NCBI GenBank assembly: GCA_963750965.1
Contig: CAVVSK010000010.1
Coordinates: 1-64,000, forward strand
DNA: 64,000 nt
Reading direction: 5' to 3'
DNA from: CANKHA01 sp963750965
GTDB taxonomy: Bacteria > Pseudomonadota > Alphaproteobacteria > Rhizobiales > Xanthobacteraceae
The notes under the pieces are model-generated. The model did no database searches, had not been told where the DNA came from, and worked only from the letters and a program-made list of their open reading frames with translations. Shown piece after piece: positions 27,546 through 36,115 of the stretch (position 1 is its first letter; the number at the start of each line of letters is the position of its first letter). The position numbers and the translations under genes were made by a program.

Positions 27546-28505
27546 CTAGACCGCCTTGGCCGTCGGCACCGGCGAACGGTACTTGGCGCAAAGTTGCTTC
27601 CAACGTTCGGCGCGCTTCTTCTGTCGCTCCACCACCTCATCCGGAATGGTCAGGAAGGGGGGACGCAGCGGGCCGCAGTCGACATAGCCTGCCGCCTGGG
27701 TCGCGATCTTCGATGCGGTTTCCCGCCAGGAAAGGTTCACCGGCACGCCCGGCGGTGGCAGCAGGTCGAGCGTGATGTCCTCCGCCAGTTTGCGGTCGCC
27801 GCGCGCCACTGCGTCGCGCAAGGCGAGCTGCGGCCACGGTCCCATCCAGGCGTCGATCGACCAGAAGCCGGCGGCGCCATGTTCGGCGAAATTGAAATAC
27901 TGCGTCTGCATCACGAAGATGCTCATCTTGCCGCGCACTGTGCGCATCAATTTGAGGAATTCCGGCACCTCGCGATGGCTGTCCTTCATGCCGATCACCG
28001 CCGGATTCTTGGTGATCTCGACGAAGGCTTCCACTGGGATTTTGATATTGTGCAAAGTGGGGTTGTGATAGATCATGATGTTCAGCTTGGGGAACATCTC
28101 GCCGATCTCGCGATAGAAACGCACGGCATTGTCCACCGTCGAGGGGAAATAGAACGGCACCCCCAGCAGCACGCCGTCGGCGCCGGACTTCTCTACCACC
28201 TTCATCTTCTGCACCACCTCGCGGCTGTTAAGCGAGGTCGTGCCGACGAACACCGGCACGCGTTTCTTGGCGGCGGCGACGGTTTCGTTGGCAAGCACTT
28301 CGAATTCATCCGGCAAAAGGGTGTGGAATTCGCCGAAGCTGCCGGCGGCGGCCATCACGTTAGCGCCGTCCTGGATCATGCGGTCGACGCCTTTGTGCAA
28401 CTTGGCCACGTCGACGGTGGAGGTCGCGTGGATGTCGGCCGCGTTGTCGGTGGCGAAGGCCGGCATCATCGCCATCAGCCCGCCGATATCTTTTGAGCTC
28501 AGCAT
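27546..28505 (-). CDS. DapA-family lyase, hydratase-aldolase (NahE/PhdG)-like
   Basis: 319 aa TIM-barrel class I aldolase of the dihydrodipicolinate synthase family. The Schiff-base lysine is in AVIGMKDS and the conserved tyrosine in IMIYHNPT. The N terminus (IGGLMAMMPAFATDNAADIHAT) and the C-terminal CGPLRPPFLTIPDEV match the branch containing the hydratase-aldolases of naphthalene and phenanthrene breakdown (NahE, PhdG) rather than lysine biosynthesis. GAGGAG lies upstream of the ATG. It follows the UbiD gene by about 28 bp, indicating co-transcription. The precise substrate is inferred only. Confidence 0.84.
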   Translation of the reverse strand: MLSSKDIGGLMAMMPAFATDNAADIHATSTVDVAKLHKGVDRMIQDGANVMAAAGSFGEFHTLLPDEFEVLANETVAAAKKRVPVFVGTTSLNSREVVQKMKVVEKSGADGVLLGVPFYFPSTVDNAVRFYREIGEMFPKLNIMIYHNPTLHNIKIPVEAFVEITKNPAVIGMKDSHREVPEFLKLMRTVRGKMSIFVMQTQYFNFAEHGAAGFWSIDAWMGPWPQLALRDAVARGDRKLAEDITLDLLPPPGVPVNLSWRETASKIATQAAGYVDCGPLRPPFLTIPDEVVERQKKRAERWKQLCAKYRSPVPTAKAV

Positions 28506-28533
28506 CGTTGCACTCTCCTCGTTGCCGCGGGTG

Positions 28534-30009
28534 CTAGCCGCCGTTCAGGAATTTCAGTTTCCCGCTCCATTTGCGCTTGATCGCTTCGGCGTATTCTTTG
28601 TCGACCGTGTTGACCTTCGGGAAGTCGTCTTTCCAGTGATAGGGCCGCACAGCATAGATGATAATGCGGCTGTTCGTCATGTCGCCGCTTTCGCGCCGTT
28701 CCGGCAGCAGCATGGGGTCGATATAGCCGGTCCACATCCCGTCGATGATATCGGTCGCCGTCTTCGGGTCCCAGCGCGTGGCTACCGCCCACATCACTTC
28801 GGCGGGGTTGGTGATGTCGATATCATCGTCGACGATGATGATGATGCGGCCGAGGTAAGCCGCGGAGCCGCAGCCGGCCGCGACTAACCCGGCCATCTTG
28901 GCGTGCCCGGGATGCATCTGCTCGATGGCGATCACATTGATGAAACGCGTGCCGCCGCCCGGCACTTTCCACACTCCTTTGATGCCCGGCACGCCGGCGG
29001 CTTCCAACTCGTCCCACAGCGAGGCAGCGCGAAACAACGCGGAGCCGGCGACGCCGTATTGCACGCCGGGATGCGTCGGCAGCGCGGGCGGCGAGCCGGT
29101 AATGATCGGACCGTTGCGGTGATAGATCGCTTTCACCTGCAGCACCGGCTCCAGCCCGCTGGAGGCGTAGTAGCCGGGCCATTCTCCGAACGGACCCTCG
29201 GGCATGGAGACCTGTTCGGGCGGCGGCATGAAGCCTTCGAGCACGATCTCGGAATCGGCGGGGAAGGGGATGCCGGTCACCTTGCCCTTGATGAGCTCGA
29301 TCGGCCGGCCGAGGCGCGCGCCGGCGGCGGCGAATTCGGATGCGCCTTCCGGCGGCGTGGAAGCCGACGCCGCGCTCAGCGCCGGCGGCTGGCCGACACT
29401 AACGGCGAACGGACAGGCCTCGCCGCGCGCCCAATATTTCTTGCGAATGGTGTCGCCGTGCTTGCCGGGCTCGATGAAGATGTTCACCGTCTTCTCGTCC
29501 TGCACCTGCACGCGGTAAGTGCCGGCATTGACCCAGTCGCTGTCCGGATCCTTGGTGATCACCATGCATTCGGTGCCGATATAGCGGCCGCCGTCACCCT
29601 TGTTCCAATGCGGCGTCGGGAATTTCAGCACGTTGACCTGATCGCCGGTCATGACGTTTTCCAGCACCGGACCGGAGGTCACGACCTGCGGCGGGATCGG
29701 ATCGGTCTTCTTGCGGCGGTGCTTGCGATAGGCCTGCACCAGCTCAAGACCTTCGCCTTGGACGAAAATCTTTGAGGCGCGGACATTCACCACGACGCGG
29801 AAATCGTCCGGATAACCTTTGATTTTTTGGAACAGCAAGATTGGCGGGACCTGCTTGGCCTGGCTCAGGGTATAGAGCACGCCCATTTCGAGGTGCGGAT
29901 CGGCGCCATCGATGACCTCGAGCTCGCCCATCTCGTCGGCCAGTTCGAGGCATTTGCGAAGGTCGCCCAGCGCGGCGTTGCGCCGGGCCTGCTCGTTACT
30001 CTCGGGCAT
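28534..30009 (-). CDS. UbiD-family prenyl-FMN-dependent decarboxylase
   Basis: 491 aa from ATG at 30009, supported by AGGGAG 6-8 nt upstream. The frame continues upstream to 30171 but that part only shadows the cupin gene. UbiD marks are TPHWNKGDGGRYIGT (prFMN/metal region), the conserved Arg in the following THR-type strand, GPFGEWPGYYASSG with the catalytic glutamate cluster, and a C-terminal region with IIIIVDDDIDITNPAEVMWA. UbiD enzymes reversibly decarboxylate aromatic or alpha,beta-unsaturated acids using prenylated FMN. The cofactor maker UbiX is encoded at 47764 in this window. It starts 35 bp after the stop of the small cupin gene. The substrate is unknown, perhaps an aromatic carboxylate. 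Confidence 0.9.
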   Translation of the reverse strand: MPESNEQARRNAALGDLRKCLELADEMGELEVIDGADPHLEMGVLYTLSQAKQVPPILLFQKIKGYPDDFRVVVNVRASKIFVQGEGLELVQAYRKHRRKKTDPIPPQVVTSGPVLENVMTGDQVNVLKFPTPHWNKGDGGRYIGTECMVITKDPDSDWVNAGTYRVQVQDEKTVNIFIEPGKHGDTIRKKYWARGEACPFAVSVGQPPALSAASASTPPEGASEFAAAGARLGRPIELIKGKVTGIPFPADSEIVLEGFMPPPEQVSMPEGPFGEWPGYYASSGLEPVLQVKAIYHRNGPIITGSPPALPTHPGVQYGVAGSALFRAASLWDELEAAGVPGIKGVWKVPGGGTRFINVIAIEQMHPGHAKMAGLVAAGCGSAAYLGRIIIIVDDDIDITNPAEVMWAVATRWDPKTATDIIDGMWTGYIDPMLLPERRESGDMTNSRIIIYAVRPYHWKDDFPKVNTVDKEYAEAIKRKWSGKLKFLNGG

Positions 30010-30043
30010 GCTGCTCCCTATCTTCGCGGCGGTGAACGGCCGC

Positions 30044-30553
30044 TTATTCCTTGAAGTCGGGCGAGATCTCTTTCTGCTGCAGGTCCGAGGCGAGATGTTC
30101 CTGGATCGGCACATTGATGAAGGCGGCCCAGACCGACGGCTTGTCGTCGAGATTGAAATGCTGATGCTCAACGCCGCCGGGCTTCATCGGCAGCAGTACG
30201 AGATCGCCCTTTTCCCAATCCCAGCGCTCGCCGTCGACGATGGAATAGCCTTTTCCTTCGACCACGAAGATCAGGAGCCCACCCTGGTGGACATGCTTGC
30301 CGGACTTGGTGGTGATCGTATGAATGAACACACGCCACTGCTGCAGCGGCGTATCCTTGAACGAAACGGGGTCCATGTAGAAGCGCAGTTTGCCCTGCCG
30401 CGCCTGGAACATCTCGCGGTCTTCCGCGCGGATCACCACCGGCCCCGTCAGGTTGCGTTCCTTAAGCTCCGCGCGCTGGCGCAGCACGGCCTCATAGGGA
30501 TTGTCCTTGATCGGCGGGCGCTCCCGCTCTTTTGTCCGCTCCATTTCAGCCAT
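30044..30553 (-). CDS. Small cupin protein A (downstream of Cdc48-like ATPase)
   Basis: 169 aa from ATG at 30553 with AAAGGG upstream. Its start overlaps the end of the AAA ATPase gene by 8 bp, so the two are translationally linked. It has a single cupin domain of about residues 70-160. Motif 1 holds HVHQGG (HxH) and motif 2 HQHFNLDD, so a metal site is possible. The N-terminal 50 residues are charged and probably helical. It is a paralogue of the small cupin at 32734: both share KGYSxxDG, a W-x-KGD-x-LP strand and the HFN segment. Function unknown. Confidence 0.82.
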   Translation of the reverse strand: MAEMERTKERERPPIKDNPYEAVLRQRAELKERNLTGPVVIRAEDREMFQARQGKLRFYMDPVSFKDTPLQQWRVFIHTITTKSGKHVHQGGLLIFVVEGKGYSIVDGERWDWEKGDLVLLPMKPGGVEHQHFNLDDKPSVWAAFINVPIQEHLASDLQQKEISPDFKE

Positions 30554-32741
30554 TTTCTTTTCCCTTTGCCTTATTGGTTTTGTCGGCTTCGAGCGCGACA
30601 AGAACGTCAGCGATGGTAGGTGCAGCGACCTGGGTGAAGCCGGTGCGCTTCATCGCGTTGCGTTTTGATTCATCGCAGAGTTGCCGCAGCCGTGCGCCGG
30701 AAAAGCCTTTCGTCATCGGCACGATTTTCTTGACGATGGCGTCAATTTCCTTGCGGGCTTCGAGCTTCGGCGTGCGCAGGCCAAGGCGCAAAATCTCGGC
30801 CCGCGCCGGGGCGTCGGGCAGGCCGACGGCAATATGCACGCCGAAGCGGCCGGGCCGCAGCACCGACGGGTCGATCAGATCGATGCGGTTGGTGGCGCCC
30901 AGCACGATGACGCGGGAAAGTTGCTCCACGCCGTCGAGTTCCGCCAGTAACTGTCCGACCACGCGGTCGGTGGTCATCGAGCCGACATTGACGCCGCGGA
31001 TCGGCGCAATGGCATCAAGCTGATCGAAAAAGATCACCGTCGGCGCGACCTGGCGGGCGATGCGGAAGATCTGGCGCAGCCCTTCCTCCGTCTCGCCGAG
31101 CCATTTGGTGAAAATCTCCGGCCCGTCGATGGAGATAAAATTGACCCCGCATTCATTGGCCAACGCTTTCGCCATCAGGGTCTTGCCGGTACCGGAGGGG
31201 CCATAGAGGAGGGCGCCGACATGCGGCGGCAGGCCGCTGGCGGTCAGCAGCTGTGGATTGCGCAACGGCAGCTCCACCGTGTCCTGCAGCCGCTGCTTGA
31301 CCTCGGCAAGGCCGCCGATATCGCTCCAGGAGACATTCGGCACCGAGATCAGGGTCTCGCGCAGCGCCGAGGGGCGGATCTGCGACAACGCCATCTCGAA
31401 ATCTTCCTGCTCGACCCGCAGATCTTGCAGCGGGATGCGAAAGGCGGCCCGGTGGTCGGCAAGATTGCCGGCGCTCCTTCGCATCGCGCTGAGGCCGGCG
31501 TCGCGGCAAAGCTCCATCAGGTCGGCGCCGAGGAAACCGTGGGTACGCCTGGCGATCTCGTCGAGAAATTTCTGCGCCCCGTCGGACAGCGGCATCTCGC
31601 GGGTATGCACTTCCAGGATCTCTCGGCGGCCGGCGACATCCGGCGGGCCGATGAAGATCTCCCGGTCAAACCGGCCTGGCCGGCGGAAGGCGGCGTCTAC
31701 CGCATCGATCCGGTTGGTCGTAGCAACTACAATGACGGAATCGACCCGCTTCAGTCCGTCCATCAGCGACAGCAGCTGCGTCACCGTACGGGTATCGGCG
31801 TGCGCGCCGGTCTCGCCGCGCTTGGGCGCCATCGCGTCCAATTCGTCGATGAAGATGATCGCGGGCGCGTGGTGGCTGGCCTCGCTGAACATGCGACGCA
31901 GATTGGCTTCGGTCTCGCCTGTATAGGTGCCGATCACGTCCGGGCCGTTGATGTAATAGAAGCGCGCGTCCACCTCGTTCGCCACGGCGCGCGCAAGATG
32001 CGTTTTGCCCGAGCCGGGGGGGCCGTAAAGGATGATGCCGCGCGGTGGATTGATGCCGAGGTGGCGATAGACGTTCGGATATTTCAGCGGCAGCTGCACC
32101 AGCTCGCGGATCAGCTTGATCTGTTTGCCAAGCCCGCCGACGTCCTCAAACGTGATGTCGAAGGCGCCGTCCGGCAGATGCGAGTCGTGATAATTCAAAA
32201 CGACTTCGGTCGACTCGTCCACGTAGCCGGGACCGTCGCTGACCTTGCCGATCTCATAGGTGGTGCCGGCATGGGAATTGGGGAAGGGCACATAAACCAC
32301 CGCGCCATTGCTGGCAGGCGTTCGGTTCTGCACCATCACCGATTTTAGATGCGGCGTCAGATCATGCGCGAGCGAGACGTCGACGGCGGGACGCAATTCG
32401 ATGCGCTTGGCCGGACCCAATTCGGCTTTCTCGATCTCAACTTCTTCATTGAGATGGGCCTTCAGTGCCTGCCGCACAAACCGGTCGAGCCGCACCACCC
32501 CGCTGTCGCGATCCTGATCGAGCGGGGCATCCAGCCGCACGATGATGCTGCGCCCGCGGTCGGTGGCGACGCGTACGAAAGCATCGGCGGCCAGGCCGAG
32601 CTTCTGCATCAGCGCCGCATCGAGCCGGATCGCCAGCCTCGCGCTGTTGCCGAATTCATTCGCAAGATGATCGACACTCGCATGCACGTGCGGAATCCCG
32701 CCCGCGGGGTGGACGTCGTGCGAGTGACGGATGTCATCCAT
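30546..32741 (-). CDS. Cdc48/p97-type AAA ATPase with two AAA domains; D2 Walker B Glu replaced by Gln
   Basis: 731 aa. An N domain of about 190 residues (double-psi barrel type, with LDRFVRQALK) precedes two AAA modules. D1 has Walker A GPPGSGKT (240-247), Walker B IIFIDE (E300), sensor N343 and arginine fingers in RRPGRFDRE. D2 has Walker A GPSGTGKT (514-521) and arginines in LRPGRF, but its Walker B reads VIFFDQ, with Q574 where the catalytic Glu is expected. Aromatic pore residues are likely at Y273 and W547. Cdc48/VAT unfoldases are archaeal and eukaryotic hallmarks, found only in some bacteria. Overlaps of 8 bp with small cupin genes on both sides imply a functional unit. Substrate unknown. 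Confidence 0.92.
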   Translation of the reverse strand: MDDIRHSHDVHPAGGIPHVHASVDHLANEFGNSARLAIRLDAALMQKLGLAADAFVRVATDRGRSIIVRLDAPLDQDRDSGVVRLDRFVRQALKAHLNEEVEIEKAELGPAKRIELRPAVDVSLAHDLTPHLKSVMVQNRTPASNGAVVYVPFPNSHAGTTYEIGKVSDGPGYVDESTEVVLNYHDSHLPDGAFDITFEDVGGLGKQIKLIRELVQLPLKYPNVYRHLGINPPRGIILYGPPGSGKTHLARAVANEVDARFYYINGPDVIGTYTGETEANLRRMFSEASHHAPAIIFIDELDAMAPKRGETGAHADTRTVTQLLSLMDGLKRVDSVIVVATTNRIDAVDAAFRRPGRFDREIFIGPPDVAGRREILEVHTREMPLSDGAQKFLDEIARRTHGFLGADLMELCRDAGLSAMRRSAGNLADHRAAFRIPLQDLRVEQEDFEMALSQIRPSALRETLISVPNVSWSDIGGLAEVKQRLQDTVELPLRNPQLLTASGLPPHVGALLYGPSGTGKTLMAKALANECGVNFISIDGPEIFTKWLGETEEGLRQIFRIARQVAPTVIFFDQLDAIAPIRGVNVGSMTTDRVVGQLLAELDGVEQLSRVIVLGATNRIDLIDPSVLRPGRFGVHIAVGLPDAPARAEILRLGLRTPKLEARKEIDAIVKKIVPMTKGFSGARLRQLCDESKRNAMKRTGFTQVAAPTIADVLVALEADKTNKAKGKENG

Positions 32742-33255
32742 TCTTTTGCGCTCTGTGTTCCGGAGCCTCTTCCATCACCTCAAAACCGCAGCCGCGGTCA
32801 ACGGTGGTGGCTTCGAACCAGTTCGGCTCGACCGCCAGAAATTTGGCCGTGACCGAAGAGTCGGTGTTGAAGTGCTGCACGATGATGCCTTCGTCGCGCA
32901 GCGGCAGGTTCAGCACGTCGCCCTTTTTCCAGGTGTGCTTCACGCCGTCGATCGAAGTGTAGCCCTTGCCGTCCAGAATCATGATGACCTGGCCGCCCTG
33001 GAATTTCAGCCGGCCGGAGCGGCTGCCGGGCGGAATCTCCTGTTGATAGACCATCATCACATTGACGACGGTGTCCTTCAGATTGGGATGCAGGTACCAG
33101 CGCATCTGTCCCATGGGATTGGTCTCGAGCGGCAGGTCCTTTTCCTTCACGACCTGCAGCGCGCCCTTGGTTTCTTCGCGCTGGCGGTCGCGCAGCGCAA
33201 TCAGCTCGCCCCACATATTCCTGCCCTCAAGCAGTGCTTTTCTATCTTTGGCCAT
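32734..33255 (-). CDS. Small cupin protein B (upstream of Cdc48-like ATPase)
   Basis: 173 aa from ATG at 33255, chosen for GGGAG 9 nt upstream. A longer frame to 33270 adds only five residues. Its end overlaps the AAA ATPase start by 8 bp. The cupin core is GGQVIMILDGKGYTSIDG followed by KKGDVLNLPLRDEG and VQHFNTDSS. Unlike its paralogue at 30044, motif 1 reads SRSGRLKFQGG, with no HxH, so a normal metal site looks lost. This suggests a structural, ligand-binding or regulatory partner rather than an oxygenase. The two cupins may form a heteromer handled by the ATPase; this is inference. Confidence 0.82.
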   Translation of the reverse strand: MAKDRKALLEGRNMWGELIALRDRQREETKGALQVVKEKDLPLETNPMGQMRWYLHPNLKDTVVNVMMVYQQEIPPGSRSGRLKFQGGQVIMILDGKGYTSIDGVKHTWKKGDVLNLPLRDEGIIVQHFNTDSSVTAKFLAVEPNWFEATTVDRGCGFEVMEEAPEHRAQKNG

Positions 33256-33363
33256 GAGGCGGTCTCCCAAGCCGGCGCGGTGAATGCCGCCCGTAATTTC
33301 GTGAGCACGGTTGCGAGGCCGCTGAACCTGACAACGGCTGGCTCGCGCTTCTTACAGTCGAAT

Positions 33364-33386
33364 GCGGCCGGCTCAAACCCGGCCGC
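33364..33386. repeat. Perfect 8-bp GC-rich inverted repeat between amidohydrolase and small cupin genes
   Basis: GCGGCCGG, a 7-nt loop and CCGGCCGC lie in the 156-bp gap after the amidohydrolase stop (33412). No T-run follows on either strand, so this is more likely an mRNA-stabilising or processing hairpin than a terminator. Confidence 0.45.
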
Positions 33387-33411
33387 GGTTATTGTTGTCC
33401 ACGTCGGCTTT

Positions 33412-34569
33412 TTACAGCCGGTTATAGAGCTTGCGCGAATTACCGCTCAGTAGGGCCTTCTGCATCTCGTCGTCGATGCAGTCGGTGTTCTCTACCACCC
33501 AGTTGGCCGGGTCGAGCGTCTGGTGCGGCCAATCGGAGGAGAAGCAGAACAGATCCTTGGCGTGGCACATCTCGAGCAGCCACGCAAAATGCTTGCGGTT
33601 CTTCGGCATGGTGATCGGCTGGGTGGAGAAGCGCACATGGTCGAGCACATATTGGCTCGGCAGCTTGTGCAGCTTCTTCTCGCCGGTTGCGAGCTTGCGC
33701 TCCACCAGCGCGATATCGCCGCCCGAGCCGAGATAGAAATCGTCCATCCGCAACATGAAGTCGGGCAGCCACCAGTAACCGCCTTCCTGGAAGATCACCT
33801 TCTGGTTGGGATACTTGTCGAACATTCCCTGCACGATCATAGCCGCGAGATGCGCCATGCAGTTGCCGGCGGGTGCATTACCGAACAGCTCGATCCAGGT
33901 GCGCGCTCCGTTCCACAGCGGCGTAAAATGCGGGAAGAAGCCTTCGCTGTGACAGGTCAAGGTCAACCCGAATTCCTGCATGGCGTCGAGGATCGGATCG
34001 AACTTGGCGTTGCCGAGCGGCTCATAGAGCGCGCTGAACGAGCTATAGACAGTGACGAATTGCTTGTGGTGACCAACGCGGCGGATTTCCTCCGCGCCCA
34101 TGAAAGGATCGCGGTGGCAGATCATCAGCGAGGCTTTGATGCGCGGGGAGACCGGGAAAACTTCTTTGATCAGGTAATCGTTATGCGCCGCGGCGATGGC
34201 CGCGATCATCGGCTCGTTGAAGATGCTCTGCGGCCGGTTGTAGCCCGGATTGAGGATGACGGTGTCGGTGCCGAACTGATCGAGGATCTTGATCACGTCT
34301 GCGCCGGTGGCGGCGATGCCATGGGTGTCCTGGCCGACGCCGGGCTTTTCGTTCGCCGGCTCCGGATTGTATTCCAGACTGCCCACCGGATAGTGGAAAA
34401 GAAGGCTCTGGAACGGCTCCTTCAGGTAGCTGCGGATCGTCTTCCATGACGGCGTGAAGTGGAAGTCGGTATCGATGACTTCCATCTGCCGGATTTTCGG
34501 ATTGATCGGATCCGGAGAAACCGCTTCGGCTTTTTCCCGTTCGAAGCCGGTATGGGACGCTTCGTTCAT
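33412..34569 (-). CDS. Amidohydrolase family protein (amidohydrolase_2)
   Basis: 385 aa cytoplasmic TIM-barrel metal-dependent hydrolase or decarboxylase. The N-terminal metal motif is VIDTDFHFTP (D-x-H form), a central His lies in LTLTCHSEGFF, a further motif is VIFQEGGYWW, and the conserved Asp is in CFSSDWPHQTLDP. It differs from the LigJ-like gene at 18567 in having Asp rather than Glu at this last position, so it may be a decarboxylase or a lactone/PDC-type hydrolase. AAGGA precedes the ATG. It lies between the Rieske ferredoxin and the small cupin genes. The exact reaction is not determinable. Confidence 0.82.
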   Translation of the reverse strand: MNEASHTGFEREKAEAVSPDPINPKIRQMEVIDTDFHFTPSWKTIRSYLKEPFQSLLFHYPVGSLEYNPEPANEKPGVGQDTHGIAATGADVIKILDQFGTDTVILNPGYNRPQSIFNEPMIAAIAAAHNDYLIKEVFPVSPRIKASLMICHRDPFMGAEEIRRVGHHKQFVTVYSSFSALYEPLGNAKFDPILDAMQEFGLTLTCHSEGFFPHFTPLWNGARTWIELFGNAPAGNCMAHLAAMIVQGMFDKYPNQKVIFQEGGYWWLPDFMLRMDDFYLGSGGDIALVERKLATGEKKLHKLPSQYVLDHVRFSTQPITMPKNRKHFAWLLEMCHAKDLFCFSSDWPHQTLDPANWVVENTDCIDDEMQKALLSGNSRKLYNRL

Positions 34570-34600
34570 GACGTCGTTCCTTTCGCCATAAGGCCAGCGG

Positions 34601-34909
34601 TCAGGCGTAGAGGATCACCTGATCGCCGTCGGTCTTTATTTCATAGATGCGGATCTTCTCGCTCTGGTCGTAGCAATGCTCGCCGGTCGCGATGTCGAAG
34701 GCCCAGTTATGCCAGGGGCAGCGCACGACGGTGCCACCATTGGTGATTTCGCCCTCGCACATGGATGCGCCCTTGTGCACGCAGCGATTGGCCATCGCGT
34801 AGAATTTGCCGTTCGAACGGAACACAGCAACCGTCGCCCGGCCGGCCTGAAAGGCGCGCCCCTTTCCTTCGGGAATGTCGTCAATATTTCCGATCACGTA
34901 TTCCTTCAT
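34601..34909 (-). CDS. Rieske [2Fe-2S] ferredoxin
   Basis: 102 aa small electron-transfer protein. The Rieske ligands are C43 and H45 (RCVHKGASM) and C64 and H67 (RCPWHNWAF), with normal spacing and the complete small beta fold. Such ferredoxins carry electrons from a reductase to a ring-hydroxylating oxygenase. It is a plausible partner of the Rieske oxygenase at 22730, although 11 kb away in the same island. A good AAGGA site precedes the ATG. It begins 9 bp after the corrected stop of the bicupin gene at 34919. Confidence 0.92.
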   Translation of the reverse strand: MKEYVIGNIDDIPEGKGRAFQAGRATVAVFRSNGKFYAMANRCVHKGASMCEGEITNGGTVVRCPWHNWAFDIATGEHCYDQSEKIRIYEIKTDGDQVILYA

Positions 34910-34918
34910 CGTCCGTCC

Positions 34919-36026
34919 TTATTCCGCCGCCGAGAGTTTTGCCGCCGGCACGGCAGGCGGCAGCGCTTCGGCGCTGTCTTCCGTTTCCGCCCGGTAGAAG
35001 CCAAGCGTGGTGAGGATGGGGGAGTCCGTCATCGTGAACAGATAGGCCGGCTGCCGGCCCGGGATTGACGTGGCGGTGCCAGCTCCAGTTCGGGATCGCG
35101 ACAGTGTCGTGCTTGCCCCAGTCGACTTCCTTGTCGGCGAACATGGTGCGGCCTTCGCCCTGAATGACAAAAGCGATCGAGCTCGCGGTCGAACGATGAA
35201 GGCGGCCGGTGAAGCCAGGCGGCAGCATCTGGATCTGGCACTTCATGGTGGGCAGGCATGGCCCGCCGTTCGTAGGATTGATGTATTCGAGCAGATGGCC
35301 GTGATACGGGTCGGCGTCGGCGCCTTCCATTTTCTTGAGGACGCGAGAAGTTTCTTTCCAGGGATAACGGAAAGGCCGCGCTCCGAGGCTCTTCTGCGCC
35401 CCGTTTCGATAAAGCACATCCGTCAGCAACTCCGCTCCGGTCTGCTGCTGTGAGATATCGCCCGGCTCTTCGTAGAAGTTAAGGTTCATGCCGACGGTGA
35501 AAGGCACGTCGAGCGCGTCCATCCAAATGGCATCCTGGTCGCTCTCGTTGTGATGGTCGTGCCAAGCCCAGCTCGGGGTCAGCACGAGATCATAAGATTC
35601 CATCGGCAGCGGACGGCCATCCACCACGGTGAACACCTTCTCGCTGCCCTGGATGGAAAAGCGCAGCGCATTGATCGTATGCCTGTGAGCCCAGGCGATC
35701 TCGCCTGCCTTCACCGCCTGCATCCCGGCGACGAGGTTCTGCACCGTACCGCGCGGCAGCTTCGGATTAGTGAACATCAGAGCGCGGCGGGCGGTGTGGC
35801 TTTCCGTCATCGCCTCACAAGCCTGTTGCAGGATTTGCTGCATGTCGGTCCAGCGCCAGACATGGGGAATGCCGGCGGGCATCGGCTCGATGAAAAGTTG
35901 GCCATTGCCGCCCCTGCGGACATTCTGCGGACGGTTGGCGTCGATCTGCCATTGGCCGCGCAAATTCGCGGAGGCCATCTGGGCTTCCAGCTCGCGCATG
36001 CGCGGATCGGCTTCGATATCTGCCAT
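34919..36026 (-). CDS. Gentisate 1,2-dioxygenase/1-hydroxy-2-naphthoate dioxygenase-like bicupin, apparent frameshift
   Basis: The ATG at 36026 has AAAGGGAG upstream. Most of the protein reads in one frame: cupin 1 with IAWAHRHTINALRFSIQG (H-x-H motif for Fe2+), cupin 2 with FTGRLHRSTASSIAFVIQGEG and SWHRHVNPG. After that the original frame gives a random-looking tail running into the ferredoxin gene, whereas the next frame gives RQPAYLFTMTDSPILTTLGFYRA, the expected gentisate-dioxygenase ending, and stops at 34919. One extra base in the CCCGGG run at 35058-35063 explains it, and the corrected length is about 368 aa, normal for this family. Predicted role: Fe(II) ring cleavage. It is the first gene of the island, facing the MarR gene. 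Confidence 0.8.
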
Positions 36027-36096
36027 CGGACGCTCCCTTTAATACCGCGGCCTTTTCGGTCTTGTGGTCGGTCTTGTGGGCCTGCAGCGGTTAAAA

Positions 36097-36115
36097 TAGT
36101 ATGGCTACCATACTA
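36097..36115. promoter_or_regulatory. Candidate MarR operator: perfect inverted repeat
   Basis: TAGTATGG, CTA, CCATACTA form a perfect 8-bp inverted repeat with a 3-nt centre. It lies in the 171-bp divergent region between the bicupin gene (start 36026) and the MarR gene (start 36198). Size and placement fit a MarR-dimer operator controlling both directions. A direct repeat of about 11 bp (CGGTCTTGTGG twice) lies just beside it near 36056-36079. Confidence 0.6.
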
